The notes under the pieces are model-generated. The model did no database searches and was not told the origin of the DNA. It saw only the letters and a list, made by a program, of their open reading frames with translations. Positions 45,387 through 54,331 of a DNA stretch of 64,000 bases are shown here, piece by piece. This DNA comes from Mesorhizobium waimense (GTDB lineage Bacteria > Pseudomonadota > Alphaproteobacteria > Rhizobiales > Rhizobiaceae), in NCBI RefSeq assembly GCF_003601975.1, contig NZ_QZWZ01000008.1:62001-126000 (forward strand), in the 5' to 3' direction. Numbering within the stretch: the stretch's first letter is position 1; the number at the start of each line of letters is the position of its first letter. The translations under genes and the position numbers were made by a program.

Positions 45387-46862
45387 TCACGCCTTCATCG
45401 CACCGGCAATCAGCGAATCGATCTGCTTCTCGACCTCAAGGCGCGCCTTCAGTTTGCCGGCAAACGCGGCACCGGCCGTTTTCACTGCTTCGGGCAGGGT
45501 CTCGTATTCGGTGAGCGCCTTGGCGTAGTCGCCCTGGTTGACGGCCACCTCCATGCGCGCCACGGTCTCAGGCGCGCCGGCGCCTTCGACGGCGCCGATC
45601 GGCCTGACCTTGACCAGCGATTCGGCGCTCGTCATCAGGTTCTGCAGGAAGCTTGCGTTCTGGTCGATGGGCGTGGCGGCGGCAACCATGGCATTGGCCG
45701 CGGCATCGACCTCGCTGGCGATCTCGGTTCGGGTCGAAACGCCTTTCTCAGCATAAGCGCGCAGCGTCGCAATCTCCGGCGCGTCAGGCGATATCGCCGC
45801 GAAGGTCTCGAGTTCGGCGGCGAAGGGCGCACCACGGTCGAGCGCCGCCTTCAGCGCCGAGGCAGCGATGGCCAAAGCGATCTTCGGCTGCGAGGCCTGC
45901 GCCTCGACCTTGCCGGAAAGCTGCGACACCGACTGTTCCAGCGCGGTGAGCCGGCCTTCCTGCGCCTTGGACGCATCGTCCGCCGATTTCACCAGCGCAT
46001 CGAGCCCCGCCAGCTTTTCGTTGAGCGGGCCGAGATCGACCGGCGCCGTGTTGCTCGCCTTGCCGAGTTCGGCCACCGCCGTCTCGATCTGCTTGACCTT
46101 GTCGCTCAGCGCCGCCAACCCGGCATTGTCGCCGGCGCCACCTTGCTCGACCGCCGATTTCAGCGCCGCGACATCCGTCTTGACCTGATCCAATGCCGAC
46201 GACAGGCCATCGACCTTGGCCAAGGCATCGCCGTTGCCACCCGCTTCCTTCAGGCCGGCAATCTCGCTCTTCAGAGAGGCGATCTCGCCATTCACGCCGT
46301 CGAGCGACACGCCGCCTGCGCCCGGCCCGGGCGCGCCGAGCAGGCCGGCGAATTGCAGCCCGCCGGCGCCGGCCAGCGCAATGACGCCGCCGATGATGCC
46401 GGCGGCAATAGCATTGATGCCGCTGCGCTTGGGCGGTGGCGCCGTATAGTCGTTACGGGGCTGGCTCGCCTTCGGCGTCTCTTCCGCACTGCCTCTCTTG
46501 GCGGATGCGTCCTCGAAACTATAGTCGGAGGCTTTTGGCTGTTCCGGCGACGCCTTCATGGTTCCGGGATAGGCGGCTTCCGGCTCCTCGGAACCTTTTA
46601 GGGAAGCCTCCGTCTTCTGTTCCGCGCCGGACTGCGCAGCCCCGTCGGTGTGTTCCCAGGGCTCAAGATCGGTCTGGTCGGCATGGACCGGCTCTTCCGG
46701 AACATCCGGCTGCGATGCGGCGGCTTCCTCGGCTTTCGCCTCGTCGATCTCAGCCTTCGCCGCATCCTCGTCGACGACGCGCGAGACTGCGCCGGGCTCA
46801 AGCTCGATCGTTACCGGCTCGCGGCGGCTTTTCGAATGTCGCATCTTCGGCGTCTTGACCAT
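45387..46862 (-). CDS. Mitofilin/COG4223-like inner-membrane protein
   Basis: 491 residues from the ATG at 46862 (GGAG upstream). The first 150 residues are acidic and disordered, then one membrane helix (NAIAAGIIGGVIALAGAGGLQFAGLLG, residues about 165-190), a long coiled coil rich in Ala/Lys/Glu to about 340, and a helical C-terminal domain ending EVEKQIDSLIAGAMKA. Alphaproteobacterial relatives are linked to mitochondrial Mic60 and shape membranes; it replaces HemX in this operon order. Gap of 10 nt to hemY. Confidence 0.87.
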   Translation of the reverse strand: MVKTPKMRHSKSRREPVTIELEPGAVSRVVDEDAAKAEIDEAKAEEAAASQPDVPEEPVHADQTDLEPWEHTDGAAQSGAEQKTEASLKGSEEPEAAYPGTMKASPEQPKASDYSFEDASAKRGSAEETPKASQPRNDYTAPPPKRSGINAIAAGIIGGVIALAGAGGLQFAGLLGAPGPGAGGVSLDGVNGEIASLKSEIAGLKEAGGNGDALAKVDGLSSALDQVKTDVAALKSAVEQGGAGDNAGLAALSDKVKQIETAVAELGKASNTAPVDLGPLNEKLAGLDALVKSADDASKAQEGRLTALEQSVSQLSGKVEAQASQPKIALAIAASALKAALDRGAPFAAELETFAAISPDAPEIATLRAYAEKGVSTRTEIASEVDAAANAMVAAATPIDQNASFLQNLMTSAESLVKVRPIGAVEGAGAPETVARMEVAVNQGDYAKALTEYETLPEAVKTAGAAFAGKLKARLEVEKQIDSLIAGAMKA

Positions 46863-46965
46863 GCTTGGGCTCCGCAAAATTGGCTTGGGATGGTTCAAAG
46901 GGTCGAGCTAAGGATGCTCTAGCACATCACCAAGCGGTGAAAAGGGGCGGTGTGATGACGCGGGT

Positions 46966-47682
46966 TCAGCGCCATGCCCGCAACAGCTCCAGCAGCGCCT
47001 CTTCATGCGGTTCCGGCGCGATCCGGATCCTTGCGCCGACGATGTTTTCGAGGGTTGCGGCGATACGTCCCGACAGCGCGAAAAACACGGTCTTTTCAAA
47101 AAGATCACGCAAAGCGGGCCGGCGGGTCACGGCTTGCGTCACCGCTGCCGCCTTGGCCGAATAGAGCAGGACCGCCTCGACTGGCTGGCGGGACAGGCGC
47201 CCAAGCAGGTCCGTGTCGGAATAATCCAGCGCAAGCGTGTCGTAGGTCTCGATGGCGCGGACCTCGACGCCGGCTGCCGTGAGCCGCTCCTCGAAGGCGG
47301 GAAAGCGCACGCGCCCGGTGAGATAGACGATCGTCCCTGCCGAATAGCCGGCAACGATTGCATCGGCCAATGCGGCGGTATCGCCCGGACCTTCGCTGAC
47401 CGACAGGAAACCGGCCTTACGTGCCGCTTCCGCCGTCCTGTTGCCAACGGCATGACAGGGCAAGGCAGCAAGCATCGCGATGAGTTCTTCCGGCGCATGG
47501 CGCACCGCATTGGCGCTGGTGACCGCGACCGCCGCCACATCCCTTGCGATCTCGCCGGCCTCTACCGGCAGCGCCACCGTGTCCGTCAATGGCAGCAGGA
47601 TCGGCTGAAAACCCATGTCTCGCAGCCGCCGCATCGTGCGCGCGGCGCCCGGTTCCGGCCTCGTCACCAGGACGCGGACCAT
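46966..47682 (-). CDS. hemD: Uroporphyrinogen-III synthase
   Basis: 238 residues from the ATG at 47682, one base after the hemC stop. Family features: VRVLVTRPEPGAARTMRRL, VAAVAVTSANAVRHAPEEL, HAVGNRTAEAARKAGF and FEKTVFFALSGRIAATL. It closes hydroxymethylbilane to uroporphyrinogen III in the cytoplasm. Sequence in this family is poorly conserved, but context next to hemC makes the call firm. Confidence 0.9.
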   Translation of the reverse strand: MVRVLVTRPEPGAARTMRRLRDMGFQPILLPLTDTVALPVEAGEIARDVAAVAVTSANAVRHAPEELIAMLAALPCHAVGNRTAEAARKAGFLSVSEGPGDTAALADAIVAGYSAGTIVYLTGRVRFPAFEERLTAAGVEVRAIETYDTLALDYSDTDLLGRLSRQPVEAVLLYSAKAAAVTQAVTRRPALRDLFEKTVFFALSGRIAATLENIVGARIRIAPEPHEEALLELLRAWR

Positions 47683-47683
47683 G

Positions 47684-48610
47684 TCAGGCCCAGCCGTCGA
47701 AGAATGTTTCGCCGGCCTTGGCCCGCACCGTCCTGCCGGCGTCCGCGCCGATCCGAGCCGCATCTTGCGCCGGTCCGTCCAGCTTAACCTCATGCGAGGC
47801 CGTGCCGTCAGGCGAGATGATCAGTCCGGCGAAGGAGAGCGTTTCGCCTGATATCGTCGCATGGCCGGCGATCGGCGTGCGGCAGGAGCCGTCGAGCGCC
47901 GCGAGGAAGGCGCGCTCGCAGGCCAGCGCCTGCCCGGTTGGCACATCATGGATGGCCACCAGCATCTTTTCCGCGTCGCGGTCGCCGATGCGGCTTTCGA
48001 TACAGATCGCGCCTTGTCCCGGCGCCGGTGGAAAGAGGTCAAGCGGCATCAAGTCGGTGACGACGTGTTCGAGCCCGAGCCGCTTCAGCCCGGCATAGGC
48101 CAGAATGGTGCCGTCAGCGATGCCTTCGTCCAGTTTGCGCAGCCGCGTCTGCACATTGCCGCGAAACATCACCACGTCGAGATCAGGCCGCATGCGCCGG
48201 ATCAACGCCTGCCGCCGGAGCGAAGACGACCCAACCTTCGCGCCTTGCGGCAGATCGGCAATCCTCCTCGCCGCCCTGCCGACAAAGGCGTCACGCGCGT
48301 CCTCGCGCGGCAGGAAGGCGGACAGCTCAAGCCCGTCCGGCAACAGCGTCGGCATGTCCTTCGAGGAATGCACGGCGATGTCGATGCGGCACGCGAGCAG
48401 CGCCTCTTCGATCTCTTTGGTGAACAGGCCTTTGCCGCCGGCTTCCGACAGCGGCCGGTCCTGGATGCGGTCGCCGCTGGTCGAGATGACGACCACTTCG
48501 AATGCTGCCTCCGGCAGCCCGTGCGCCGCCATCAGCCGCGCCTGCGTTTCATGCGCCTGGGCCAGCGCCAGCGGGCTGCCGCGTGTTCCGATTTTCAAGG
48601 TTGTTTGCAT
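47684..48610 (-). CDS. hemC: Hydroxymethylbilane synthase (porphobilinogen deaminase)
   Basis: 308 residues. Motifs: [14 protein letters not shown] (residues 6-19), [56 protein letters not shown] and the dipyrromethane-cofactor Cys in [13 protein letters not shown] (about residue 243). It polymerises four porphobilinogen units. First gene of the haem-related operon, divergent from tsaD with 91 nt between the two starts. Confidence 0.95.
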   Translation of the reverse strand: MQTTLKIGTRGSPLALAQAHETQARLMAAHGLPEAAFEVVVISTSGDRIQDRPLSEAGGKGLFTKEIEEALLACRIDIAVHSSKDMPTLLPDGLELSAFLPREDARDAFVGRAARRIADLPQGAKVGSSSLRRQALIRRMRPDLDVVMFRGNVQTRLRKLDEGIADGTILAYAGLKRLGLEHVVTDLMPLDLFPPAPGQGAICIESRIGDRDAEKMLVAIHDVPTGQALACERAFLAALDGSCRTPIAGHATISGETLSFAGLIISPDGTASHEVKLDGPAQDAARIGADAGRTVRAKAGETFFDGWA

Positions 48611-48701
48611 GGCGCGCAGTCCGTGATAACCCCCGGCAGGTTTCAGGGTTTTCTCCTAACGGGGAAAGGTCTGGCATACAATCTCTAGGGACAGCGACGA
48701 A

Positions 48702-49790
48702 TTGATCCGCGTTCTGGGCATTGAGACGAGTTGCGACGAGACCGCCGCCAGCGTGGTGGCGCTCGACGGCGCGTCCGCGCCCGAAATCCTGTCCAACGTC
48801 GTGCTCAGCCAGATCGAGGAACATGCCGCCTTTGGCGGCGTCGTGCCGGAGATCGCCGCGCGCGCTCATGTCGAGGCGCTGGACGGCATCGTCGAGGCAG
48901 CACTTGCCGATTCGGGCGTGGTGCTCGGCGACATCGACGCCATCGCCGCCACCGCCGGCCCCGGCCTCGTCGGCGGGCTGATCGTCGGGCTGATGACGGC
49001 CAAGGCAATTGCCGCCGCGGCAAACAAGCCGCTGATCGCCATCAACCATCTCGAGGGCCATGCGCTGACGGCAAGGCTGACCGACGGGCTCGACTTTCCC
49101 TATCTGCTGCTGCTGGTTTCCGGCGGCCATACGCAGATCGTCGCCGTTCGTGGCGTCGGCGACTACCAGCGCTGGGCGACGACGATCGACGATGCACTGG
49201 GCGAAGCCTTCGACAAGACGGCCAAGATGCTCGGCCTGCCTTATCCCGGCGGGCCCAATGTCGAGAAGGCGGCGGCGTCCGGCAATGCCGCGCGCTTTGC
49301 CTTCCCGCGCCCGATGAAAGGTTCGGCGCAGCCCGACTTTTCCTTCTCCGGCCTGAAGACCGCCGTGCGCCAGGCGGCAACGGCGATCGCCCCGCTGAGC
49401 GACCAGGATGTCGCCGACATCTGCGCCTCGTTCCAGGCGGCGGTGGCGGACGCACTGGGCGATCGTGTCGGGCGGGCGCTGAACCGATTCCGTCAGGAAC
49501 TCCCGGGCAAGGCGGACCCGGCGCTGGTCGTAGCCGGCGGTGTTGCCGCCAACCGCACGATCAAGGCGACGCTGGAGAAACTATGCGTACAAGCCGGCTT
49601 TCAATTTGTCGCGCCGCCGCTGAAGCTCTGTACGGATAATGCGGCAATGATCGCCTGGGCCGGCATCGAAAGGCTGCGCGCCGGCATGGCTGAGGAGAAC
49701 GCCGCCGATTTCGTGCCGCGCTCGCGCTGGCCGCTGGACAGCATCTCGGCGCCGATGGTCGGCTCGGGCCGGCGCGGGGCAAAGGCATGA
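48702..49790 (+). CDS. tsaD: tRNA N6-threonylcarbamoyladenosine synthase subunit TsaD
   Basis: 362 residues starting at TTG 48702 ([19 protein letters not shown]). Kae1/TsaD features: metal ligands in [13 protein letters not shown] (H-x3-H), [33 protein letters not shown], and [16 protein letters not shown]. It transfers the threonylcarbamoyl group onto A37 of ANN-reading tRNAs, together with TsaB, TsaE and TsaC, which are not in this window. The stop overlaps the first gpsA ATG. The TTG start with a weak ribosome site probably limits expression. Confidence 0.95.
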   Translation: MIRVLGIETSCDETAASVVALDGASAPEILSNVVLSQIEEHAAFGGVVPEIAARAHVEALDGIVEAALADSGVVLGDIDAIAATAGPGLVGGLIVGLMTAKAIAAAANKPLIAINHLEGHALTARLTDGLDFPYLLLLVSGGHTQIVAVRGVGDYQRWATTIDDALGEAFDKTAKMLGLPYPGGPNVEKAAASGNAARFAFPRPMKGSAQPDFSFSGLKTAVRQAATAIAPLSDQDVADICASFQAAVADALGDRVGRALNRFRQELPGKADPALVVAGGVAANRTIKATLEKLCVQAGFQFVAPPLKLCTDNAAMIAWAGIERLRAGMAEENAADFVPRSRWPLDSISAPMVGSGRRGAKA

Positions 49791-49837
49791 TCGAGGGGGG
49801 CATGATCGAGGGGGGCATGATCGAGGGGGGCATGATC
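49787..49837 (+). repeat. 15-bp tandem repeat carrying Shine-Dalgarno and ATG
   Basis: ATGATCGAGGGGGGC occurs three times in a row from 49787, then ATGATCG begins a fourth unit. Each unit holds a start codon and, at its end, a purine-rich ribosome site for the next. Copy-number change would keep the reading frame (5 codons per unit). Confidence 0.95.
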
Positions 49838-50842
49838 GGCGGCGAGAATAGGGCGCCAAGCGGCTGGCGCGTTGCCGTGCTCGGCGGCGGCGCCTGGGGT
49901 ACCGCGCTTGCGCTGGCCATGCTGCGCGCCGGCCATTTCGTCCGCCTCTATGCGCGCGACCCGGAGACCGTCGCCGCGATCGACCGGGGCGAAAATCCAC
50001 GCTATCTGCCGGGTATTGCGATCGAGCCGGGCATCGTGGCGACCAGCGACATCAAGGCCGCGCTCGACGGCGCCGACTGCGTGCTGGCGGTGGCCCCGGC
50101 GCAGGCGCTGCGCGCCATGCTGGCCGCCGCAAAGGACCATGTGCCAAATGCCGTGCCGCTGGTTCTCTGCGCCAAGGGCATCGAGCGCGACACCGGTGCG
50201 CTGCTGTCGGCGATCGTCGAGAACATCCTTCCGACCAATCCGGTTGCTGCCTTGTCCGGCCCGAGTTTTGCCACTGACGTTGCGCGCGGCCTGCCGACGG
50301 CAGTGGTGGTCGCGGCCCGCGACGCAGATCTGGCCGCCGACCTTGCCGCCCGCTTTTCGGCAGAAAACCTGCGCTGCTATTCGAGCGACGACCTCATCGG
50401 CGTCGAGATCGGCGGCGCGCTGAAGAATGTCTTTGCCATTGCCGCCGGTGCCGTCACCGGTGCCAGCCTCGGCGCCAGCGCCCAGGCCGCCATGGTGACG
50501 CGCGGCTTCGTCGAATTGCGCCGCATCGGTGCGGCCTTCGGCGCCAGGCCGGAGACGCTGATGGGGCTTTCGGGCCTCGGCGACCTCTTGCTGACTTGCT
50601 CGTCGGCGCAGTCGCGTAATTTCGCCTATGGACTGGCGCTCGGCCAGGGCAAGCCGCTCTCCGGCCTGCCGCTCGCCGAAGGCGTACCCACGGCGGCAAT
50701 CGCCGCCCGGATCGCCGCGGAGCGCCAGATCGATGCGCCGATCATCACCGCCATCGCCGCCATACTGGACGGCACGGTTACGGTCCGACAGGCTGTGTCG
50801 GCGCTGATGACGCGGCCGCTGAAGACCGAAACCGACATATAG
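49787..50842 (+). CDS. gpsA: Glycerol-3-phosphate dehydrogenase (NAD(P)+)
   Basis: 351 residues from the first ATG; the start is ambiguous because the 5' end is MIEGG repeated three times. The ATGs at 49787, 49802, 49817 and 49832 are all in frame and the last three are each preceded by GAGGGGGGC. The enzyme itself begins near [19 protein letters not shown] (Rossmann loop). Later motifs are [37 protein letters not shown], and the catalytic Lys region [15 protein letters not shown]. It supplies glycerol 3-phosphate for phospholipids. Confidence 0.94.
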   Translation: MIEGGMIEGGMIEGGMIGGENRAPSGWRVAVLGGGAWGTALALAMLRAGHFVRLYARDPETVAAIDRGENPRYLPGIAIEPGIVATSDIKAALDGADCVLAVAPAQALRAMLAAAKDHVPNAVPLVLCAKGIERDTGALLSAIVENILPTNPVAALSGPSFATDVARGLPTAVVVAARDADLAADLAARFSAENLRCYSSDDLIGVEIGGALKNVFAIAAGAVTGASLGASAQAAMVTRGFVELRRIGAAFGARPETLMGLSGLGDLLLTCSSAQSRNFAYGLALGQGKPLSGLPLAEGVPTAAIAARIAAERQIDAPIITAIAAILDGTVTVRQAVSALMTRPLKTETDI

Positions 50843-50867
50843 TCTCGAACAAACCGGAGCTCAAAAG

Positions 50868-51164
50868 ATGCTGTTTGCGTTGATTTGCAAGGACAAGCCG
50901 GGCAGCCTGCAGGTGCGCCTCGATACACGGCCCGAGCATATCGCCTTCCTGGAAGGGCTGAACGGCGACAAGAGGCTCGCCTTCGCCGGCCCGTTCCTCG
51001 ATGCCGACGGCAAGCCGAACGGCAGCCTCGTCGTGGTCGAAGCCCCGGACCTGGCCGGCGCCGAGACGCTGTCGGCGGCCGATCCCTATGCCAAAGCGGG
51101 CCTGTTCGAGAGCGTCGAAATCCGCCAGTGGAACTGGACCTTCAACAAGCCGGCGGCTAGTTGA
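50868..51164 (+). CDS. YciI-like protein
   Basis: 98 residues of the ferredoxin-like YCII fold: MLFALICKDKPGSLQVRLDTRPEHIAFLEGL at the N-terminus, with the conserved His, then RLAFAGPFLDADGKPNGSLVVVEA with the conserved Asp and PYAKAGLFESVEIRQWNW. The family may have hydrolytic or dehalogenase-like activity; no substrate is known for this one. Starts 25 nt after gpsA, probably co-transcribed. Confidence 0.9.
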   Translation: MLFALICKDKPGSLQVRLDTRPEHIAFLEGLNGDKRLAFAGPFLDADGKPNGSLVVVEAPDLAGAETLSAADPYAKAGLFESVEIRQWNWTFNKPAAS

Positions 51165-51190
51165 TTACAGGCCGCACGGAGGAGCAAAGC

Positions 51191-51616
51191 ATGAACTACT
51201 GGTTGTTCAAATCCGAACCCTCGGTCTTCTCCTTCGAGGCGCTGAAGGCCAAGGGCAAGGCCGGCACGCAGTGGGACGGCGTGCGCAATTACGCGGCGCG
51301 CAACAACATGAAGGCGATGCAGATCGGCGATCTCGGCTTCTTCTACCATTCCAATGAGGGGCTCAACATCGTCGGCATCGCCGAGGTCTGCGCGCTGGCG
51401 CATCCAGACAGCACGACCGATGACCCGCGCTGGGAATGCGTCGACATCCGCGCCGTCAAGGACGTGCCGAACCCACCGACGCTCGAGCAGGTCAAGGCCA
51501 ATCCCAAGCTCGCCGAAATGGCACTGGTCCGGCTCGGACGGCTTTCCGTGCAGCCGGTGACGCCGGCCGAATGGAAGGAAGTCTGTCGCATGGGCGGGCT
51601 GACGCCGACTCCGTGA
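51191..51616 (+). CDS. EVE-domain protein (modified-base/RNA reader)
   Basis: 141 residues from ATG 51191 (GGAGCAAAGC upstream). The PUA-like EVE fold is plain: YWLFKSEPSVFSFEALKAKGK, WDGVRNYAARNNMKAMQIGDLGFFYHSN and WECVDIRAVKDVPNPPTLEQVKANPKLAEMAL. Homologues bind modified bases, and this class is often next to YciI in alphaproteobacteria. The stop overlaps the following GTG start (GTGA). Confidence 0.92.
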   Translation: MNYWLFKSEPSVFSFEALKAKGKAGTQWDGVRNYAARNNMKAMQIGDLGFFYHSNEGLNIVGIAEVCALAHPDSTTDDPRWECVDIRAVKDVPNPPTLEQVKANPKLAEMALVRLGRLSVQPVTPAEWKEVCRMGGLTPTP

Positions 51617-52269
51617 CAGTCCTCACCCCGAAGAGTGCGAAGAGATTCATCCTCGACAACACGGCGCTGATGGCGCCGCCGCACGTGCCTGAAATTCTTC
51701 TTCACCTGGCCGACGAAGCCCATGACCTCTGGCTGCGAACGGAGGACGAGCTGGCGGCGATCGGCCTGCCGCCGCCCTTCTGGGCCTTCGCCTGGGCCGG
51801 TGGTCAGGGTCTTGCCCGCTATGTGCTCGACCATCCTGAGACCCTGCGGGGCAAACGCGTACTCGACTTCGCGTCCGGCTCCGGCCTTGTCGCCATCGCC
51901 GCCGCCAAGGCCGGCGCCATGAAGGTGACCGCCGCCGACGTCGACCCGTTCTGCGCGACGGCGATTGCCCTCAACTTGGAAGCCAACGCAGTCGAGGTTG
52001 AATTCCTCGGCACGGATTGCATCGGCAGCGATGCCGGATGGGATGTCGTGCTGGCCGGCGACGTCTTCTACGACAAGCCCTTCGGCGACAGGCTGACGCC
52101 ATGGTTCACGGCACTGAAGGCGCGCGGCGCGGAAATCCTGATCGGCGATCCCGGCCGCTCCTATCTGCCCGGGACGGGACTGGAGCCGCTCGGCGTCTAC
52201 GAAGTGCCGGTGACCCGCGCGCTGGAGGACGCCGAGGTCAAGCGCACGACCGTCTGGCGCCTTGCTTGA
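51613..52269 (+). CDS. Class I SAM-dependent methyltransferase (nicotinamide N-methylase/ETFB-type)
   Basis: 218 residues from the GTG at 51613, which overlaps the EVE stop. The SAM motif is RVLDFASGSGLVAIAAAKAGAMKVTAADVD (residues about 78-107), and the post-motif region is WDVVLAGDVFYDKPFGDRL, close to the D-x-F-Y-D of METTL20-like protein lysine methyltransferases. PPPFWAFAWAGGQGLARY precedes the motif as in that group. A likely substrate is a protein lysine, perhaps electron-transfer flavoprotein; inference only. Confidence 0.85.
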   Translation: MTVLTPKSAKRFILDNTALMAPPHVPEILLHLADEAHDLWLRTEDELAAIGLPPPFWAFAWAGGQGLARYVLDHPETLRGKRVLDFASGSGLVAIAAAKAGAMKVTAADVDPFCATAIALNLEANAVEVEFLGTDCIGSDAGWDVVLAGDVFYDKPFGDRLTPWFTALKARGAEILIGDPGRSYLPGTGLEPLGVYEVPVTRALEDAEVKRTTVWRLA

Positions 52270-52375
52270 CGCCGCCGCCGAACAGGCGTTCCATCCCGCA
52301 TCGGTTCAAAGAATATGCATGTCGTTACCCCAAAGCCGCTGCACACTTTGGGCGACATACATCCGGAGGGGGAAC

Positions 52376-52798
52376 ATGGATTTTTCGGCAGTGAACTGGC
52401 TGGCGGTGATCGTCGCCGCCGTGGTGGCGTGGCTGTTCGGCGCCGCCTGGTACATGGGCTTGAGCAAGCCCTGGCTGAAGGCCACCAGGCTCGATCCGGC
52501 GACGATGAAACGCTCGCTGCTGCCCTTCATCATCTCCTTCATCGCCGAACTGATCATGGCGCTGGTCATGGCCCTGGTCGTCGGCGCGATGACCGGCGGC
52601 GAACCGACCCTGGTGGCCGGGCTGGTCTTCGGCTTCGTACTGTGGCTGGGCTTCGTCGCCACGACGCTGTCGGTCAACCACCGTTACGAAGGCTTCGGCT
52701 GGGATCTGACCCTGATCGACACCGGCCACTGGCTGGGCGTGCTGCTCCTCATCGGCGCGGTGATCGGCTGGTTCGGCGCGCCGGTGGTCGCCGGCTGA
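52376..52798 (+). CDS. DUF1761 membrane protein
   Basis: 140 residues from ATG 52376, with GGAGGGGGAAC upstream. Four hydrophobic helices are visible: WLAVIVAAVVAWLFGAAWYM, LPFIISFIAELIMALVMALV, VAGLVFGFVLWLGFVATTL and LGVLLLIGAVIGWFG. The family motif G-A-x-W-Y-M is at residue 23. Function is unknown. It follows the methyltransferase gene by about 100 nt on the same strand. Confidence 0.88.
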   Translation: MDFSAVNWLAVIVAAVVAWLFGAAWYMGLSKPWLKATRLDPATMKRSLLPFIISFIAELIMALVMALVVGAMTGGEPTLVAGLVFGFVLWLGFVATTLSVNHRYEGFGWDLTLIDTGHWLGVLLLIGAVIGWFGAPVVAG

Positions 52799-52828
52799 GC
52801 CTTGGTTGGGCGGGCCGTTGATCGGCAA

Positions 52829-52888
52829 GCAATTCCAGGAAAAGTGTGAAACGGGTTCCGTCCGGAATTGCGCCCAAACAAAGAGCTA
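52829..52888. repeat. Interspersed palindromic repeat, copy 1
   Basis: GCAATTCC and GGAATTGC bracket about 32 nt that also contain AGGAAAA and a matching TTCCG segment. The element closely matches 61777-61837. It lies between the convergent DUF1761 and LysR genes and may act as a hairpin terminator. Confidence 0.8.
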
Positions 52889-53836
52889 AAGCTGGTCCCA
52901 GCTTTGGCGTGTCGGGTCCGGCTGGGGATTGTGGACTTCGTTCAGGATCCAGTCCTTGAAGGCCACGACCCTCGCGTCATTAGCGGATGCGACCGGATAG
53001 ACCAGGAAATAGGCGAATTCGGGCGCGACCTTGATGCCCAGTGCGAACGGCCGCACCAGCCGGCCTTCGGACAGGTCGTTGGCCACCATGGCGAAATCGG
53101 CGAGTGCCACCGCATTGCCGTCGAGCGCCGCTTGCGTTGCATCGGTTGCGGAGCCGAAGACAAGGGTGCGGCTGTCGTCGAAATCGTCGACGCCCGCCGC
53201 CGCCATCCACATGCGCCAGTTCGGCCAGGTGACGCCCTGGCGGGACCATTCGATATGGGCGAGCGTGTGCTGGAACAGGTCGCGTGGCTCCTTCAGCGGC
53301 GGCCCGGACCGCAACAATGCCGGGCTGCAGACCGGAATGATGACGTTTTCAAACAGCCGCTCGGCGCATAGTCCCGGATATTTGCCGGCGCCGAAACGGA
53401 TGCCGATGTCGACGTCGTCGCGGTCGAAGTCCCTGACATCGTAGGTGATGTCGAAGCGCAGTTCGATGCCCGGCTTCTGCCGGCGGAAATCGTCGATACG
53501 CCGCATCAGCCATTTTGTCGCGAACTGCGCGTCCAGCGTGATCTTCAGCAGCGCCGTTCCGCGCGTCGTCTTCTGCGCCCGCGAAACCGCCCGGCCCAGC
53601 AGGTCGAGCGCGTCGGTCGCGGCGTCGAACAGCACCGTGCCGGCCTCGGTCAGCCGGATGGTGCGGCTGGTTCGCGTGAACAGCACCAGGCCGAGCTGGT
53701 CCTCGATTTCCTTGATCTGATGGCTGACCGCGGCTGGCGTCAGCCCGAGCTCGTCGGCGGCTCGCGTGAAATTGAGATGCCTGGCCGCCGCCTCCAGCGT
53801 CCTCAAGGCACGAGTTCCCGGCAGCAGGCGGGCCAT
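52886..53836 (-). CDS. LysR-family regulator (GcvA-like)
   Basis: 316 residues. The winged helix-turn-helix at residues 8-66 reads LRTLEAAARHLNFTRAADELGLTPAAVSHQIKEIEDQLGLVLF. The effector domain has QFATKWLMRRIDDFRRQKPGIELRFD near residue 100 and FGAGKYPGLCAERLFENVIIPVCSP near 160, the GcvA-group pattern. It probably controls genes elsewhere, since its divergent neighbour encodes a DUF1127 protein 163 nt away. Confidence 0.93.
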   Translation of the reverse strand: MARLLPGTRALRTLEAAARHLNFTRAADELGLTPAAVSHQIKEIEDQLGLVLFTRTSRTIRLTEAGTVLFDAATDALDLLGRAVSRAQKTTRGTALLKITLDAQFATKWLMRRIDDFRRQKPGIELRFDITYDVRDFDRDDVDIGIRFGAGKYPGLCAERLFENVIIPVCSPALLRSGPPLKEPRDLFQHTLAHIEWSRQGVTWPNWRMWMAAAGVDDFDDSRTLVFGSATDATQAALDGNAVALADFAMVANDLSEGRLVRPFALGIKVAPEFAYFLVYPVASANDARVVAFKDWILNEVHNPQPDPTRQSWDQL

Positions 53837-53999
53837 CAGGACGAGACCGATTCGGGCGGGGTCATGGTGCTTCGATCCTCAAAGAAAACTTGATGATGAG
53901 AAAAGAACTACTCGTTTCCCCCTTAGATTTCAATCCTGCATGATGTGACCATCGAAACACCATCAAACCGGATTTGATATCCGGAGAACGGATGACACC

Positions 54000-54248
54000 A
54001 TGTCCCACATCGCTTTGAGATCACCAACCGCCCGCCCGACATGGCTCAGCGCTGCGCTTGATTGGCTCCGCCACACCAGGGTCGCGGTTCGCCTGCCGGA
54101 CCAGACCATCGAGGATCTTTCGGATCGTCAATTGCGCGACATCGGCGCCGAACGGAAGGATGTCGCGCGCGCCATGGACCGGGAGCTAGGCCGGTTGGGC
54201 CTGCTCGACACTGGCTGGCAGAAACCGGGACGACGTATAGGGGAGTAA
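54000..54248 (+). CDS. DUF1127 small basic protein
   Basis: 82 residues; DUF1127 domain at residues about 18-60 (ALDWLRHTRVAVRLPDQTIEDLSDRQLRDIGAERKDVARAMDRELGRLG), with the typical arginine-rich L-S-D-x-x-L-x-D-I-G motif. Family members in alphaproteobacteria bind RNA or affect phosphate and carbon metabolism, but the function here is unknown. The ATG at 54000 follows CGGATGACACC, so the ribosome site is weak. An inverted-repeat terminator follows. Confidence 0.88.
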   Translation: MSHIALRSPTARPTWLSAALDWLRHTRVAVRLPDQTIEDLSDRQLRDIGAERKDVARAMDRELGRLGLLDTGWQKPGRRIGE

Positions 54249-54253
54249 GTGCG

Positions 54254-54331
54254 TAGGGCAGTAAGGCAGTAGGGGAAGTTAGAGCGGCACCGACGCTTAT
54301 CCCCTACTGCCCTACTGCCCTACTGCCCTAC
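54254..54331. terminator. Long inverted repeat with triplicated 9-mer, bidirectional terminator
   Basis: The 22-nt left arm at 54254-54275 pairs with 54301-54322, with one mismatch, across a 25-nt loop. The right side contains CTACTGCCC three times in tandem. It separates the convergent DUF1127 and L,D-transpeptidase genes and overlaps the end of the latter by a few bases. Confidence 0.7.

Noticed and set aside
49787..49837. Short tandem repeats considered as a CRISPR-like array
   Set aside because: The units are only 15 bp with no spacers and are in frame with gpsA.
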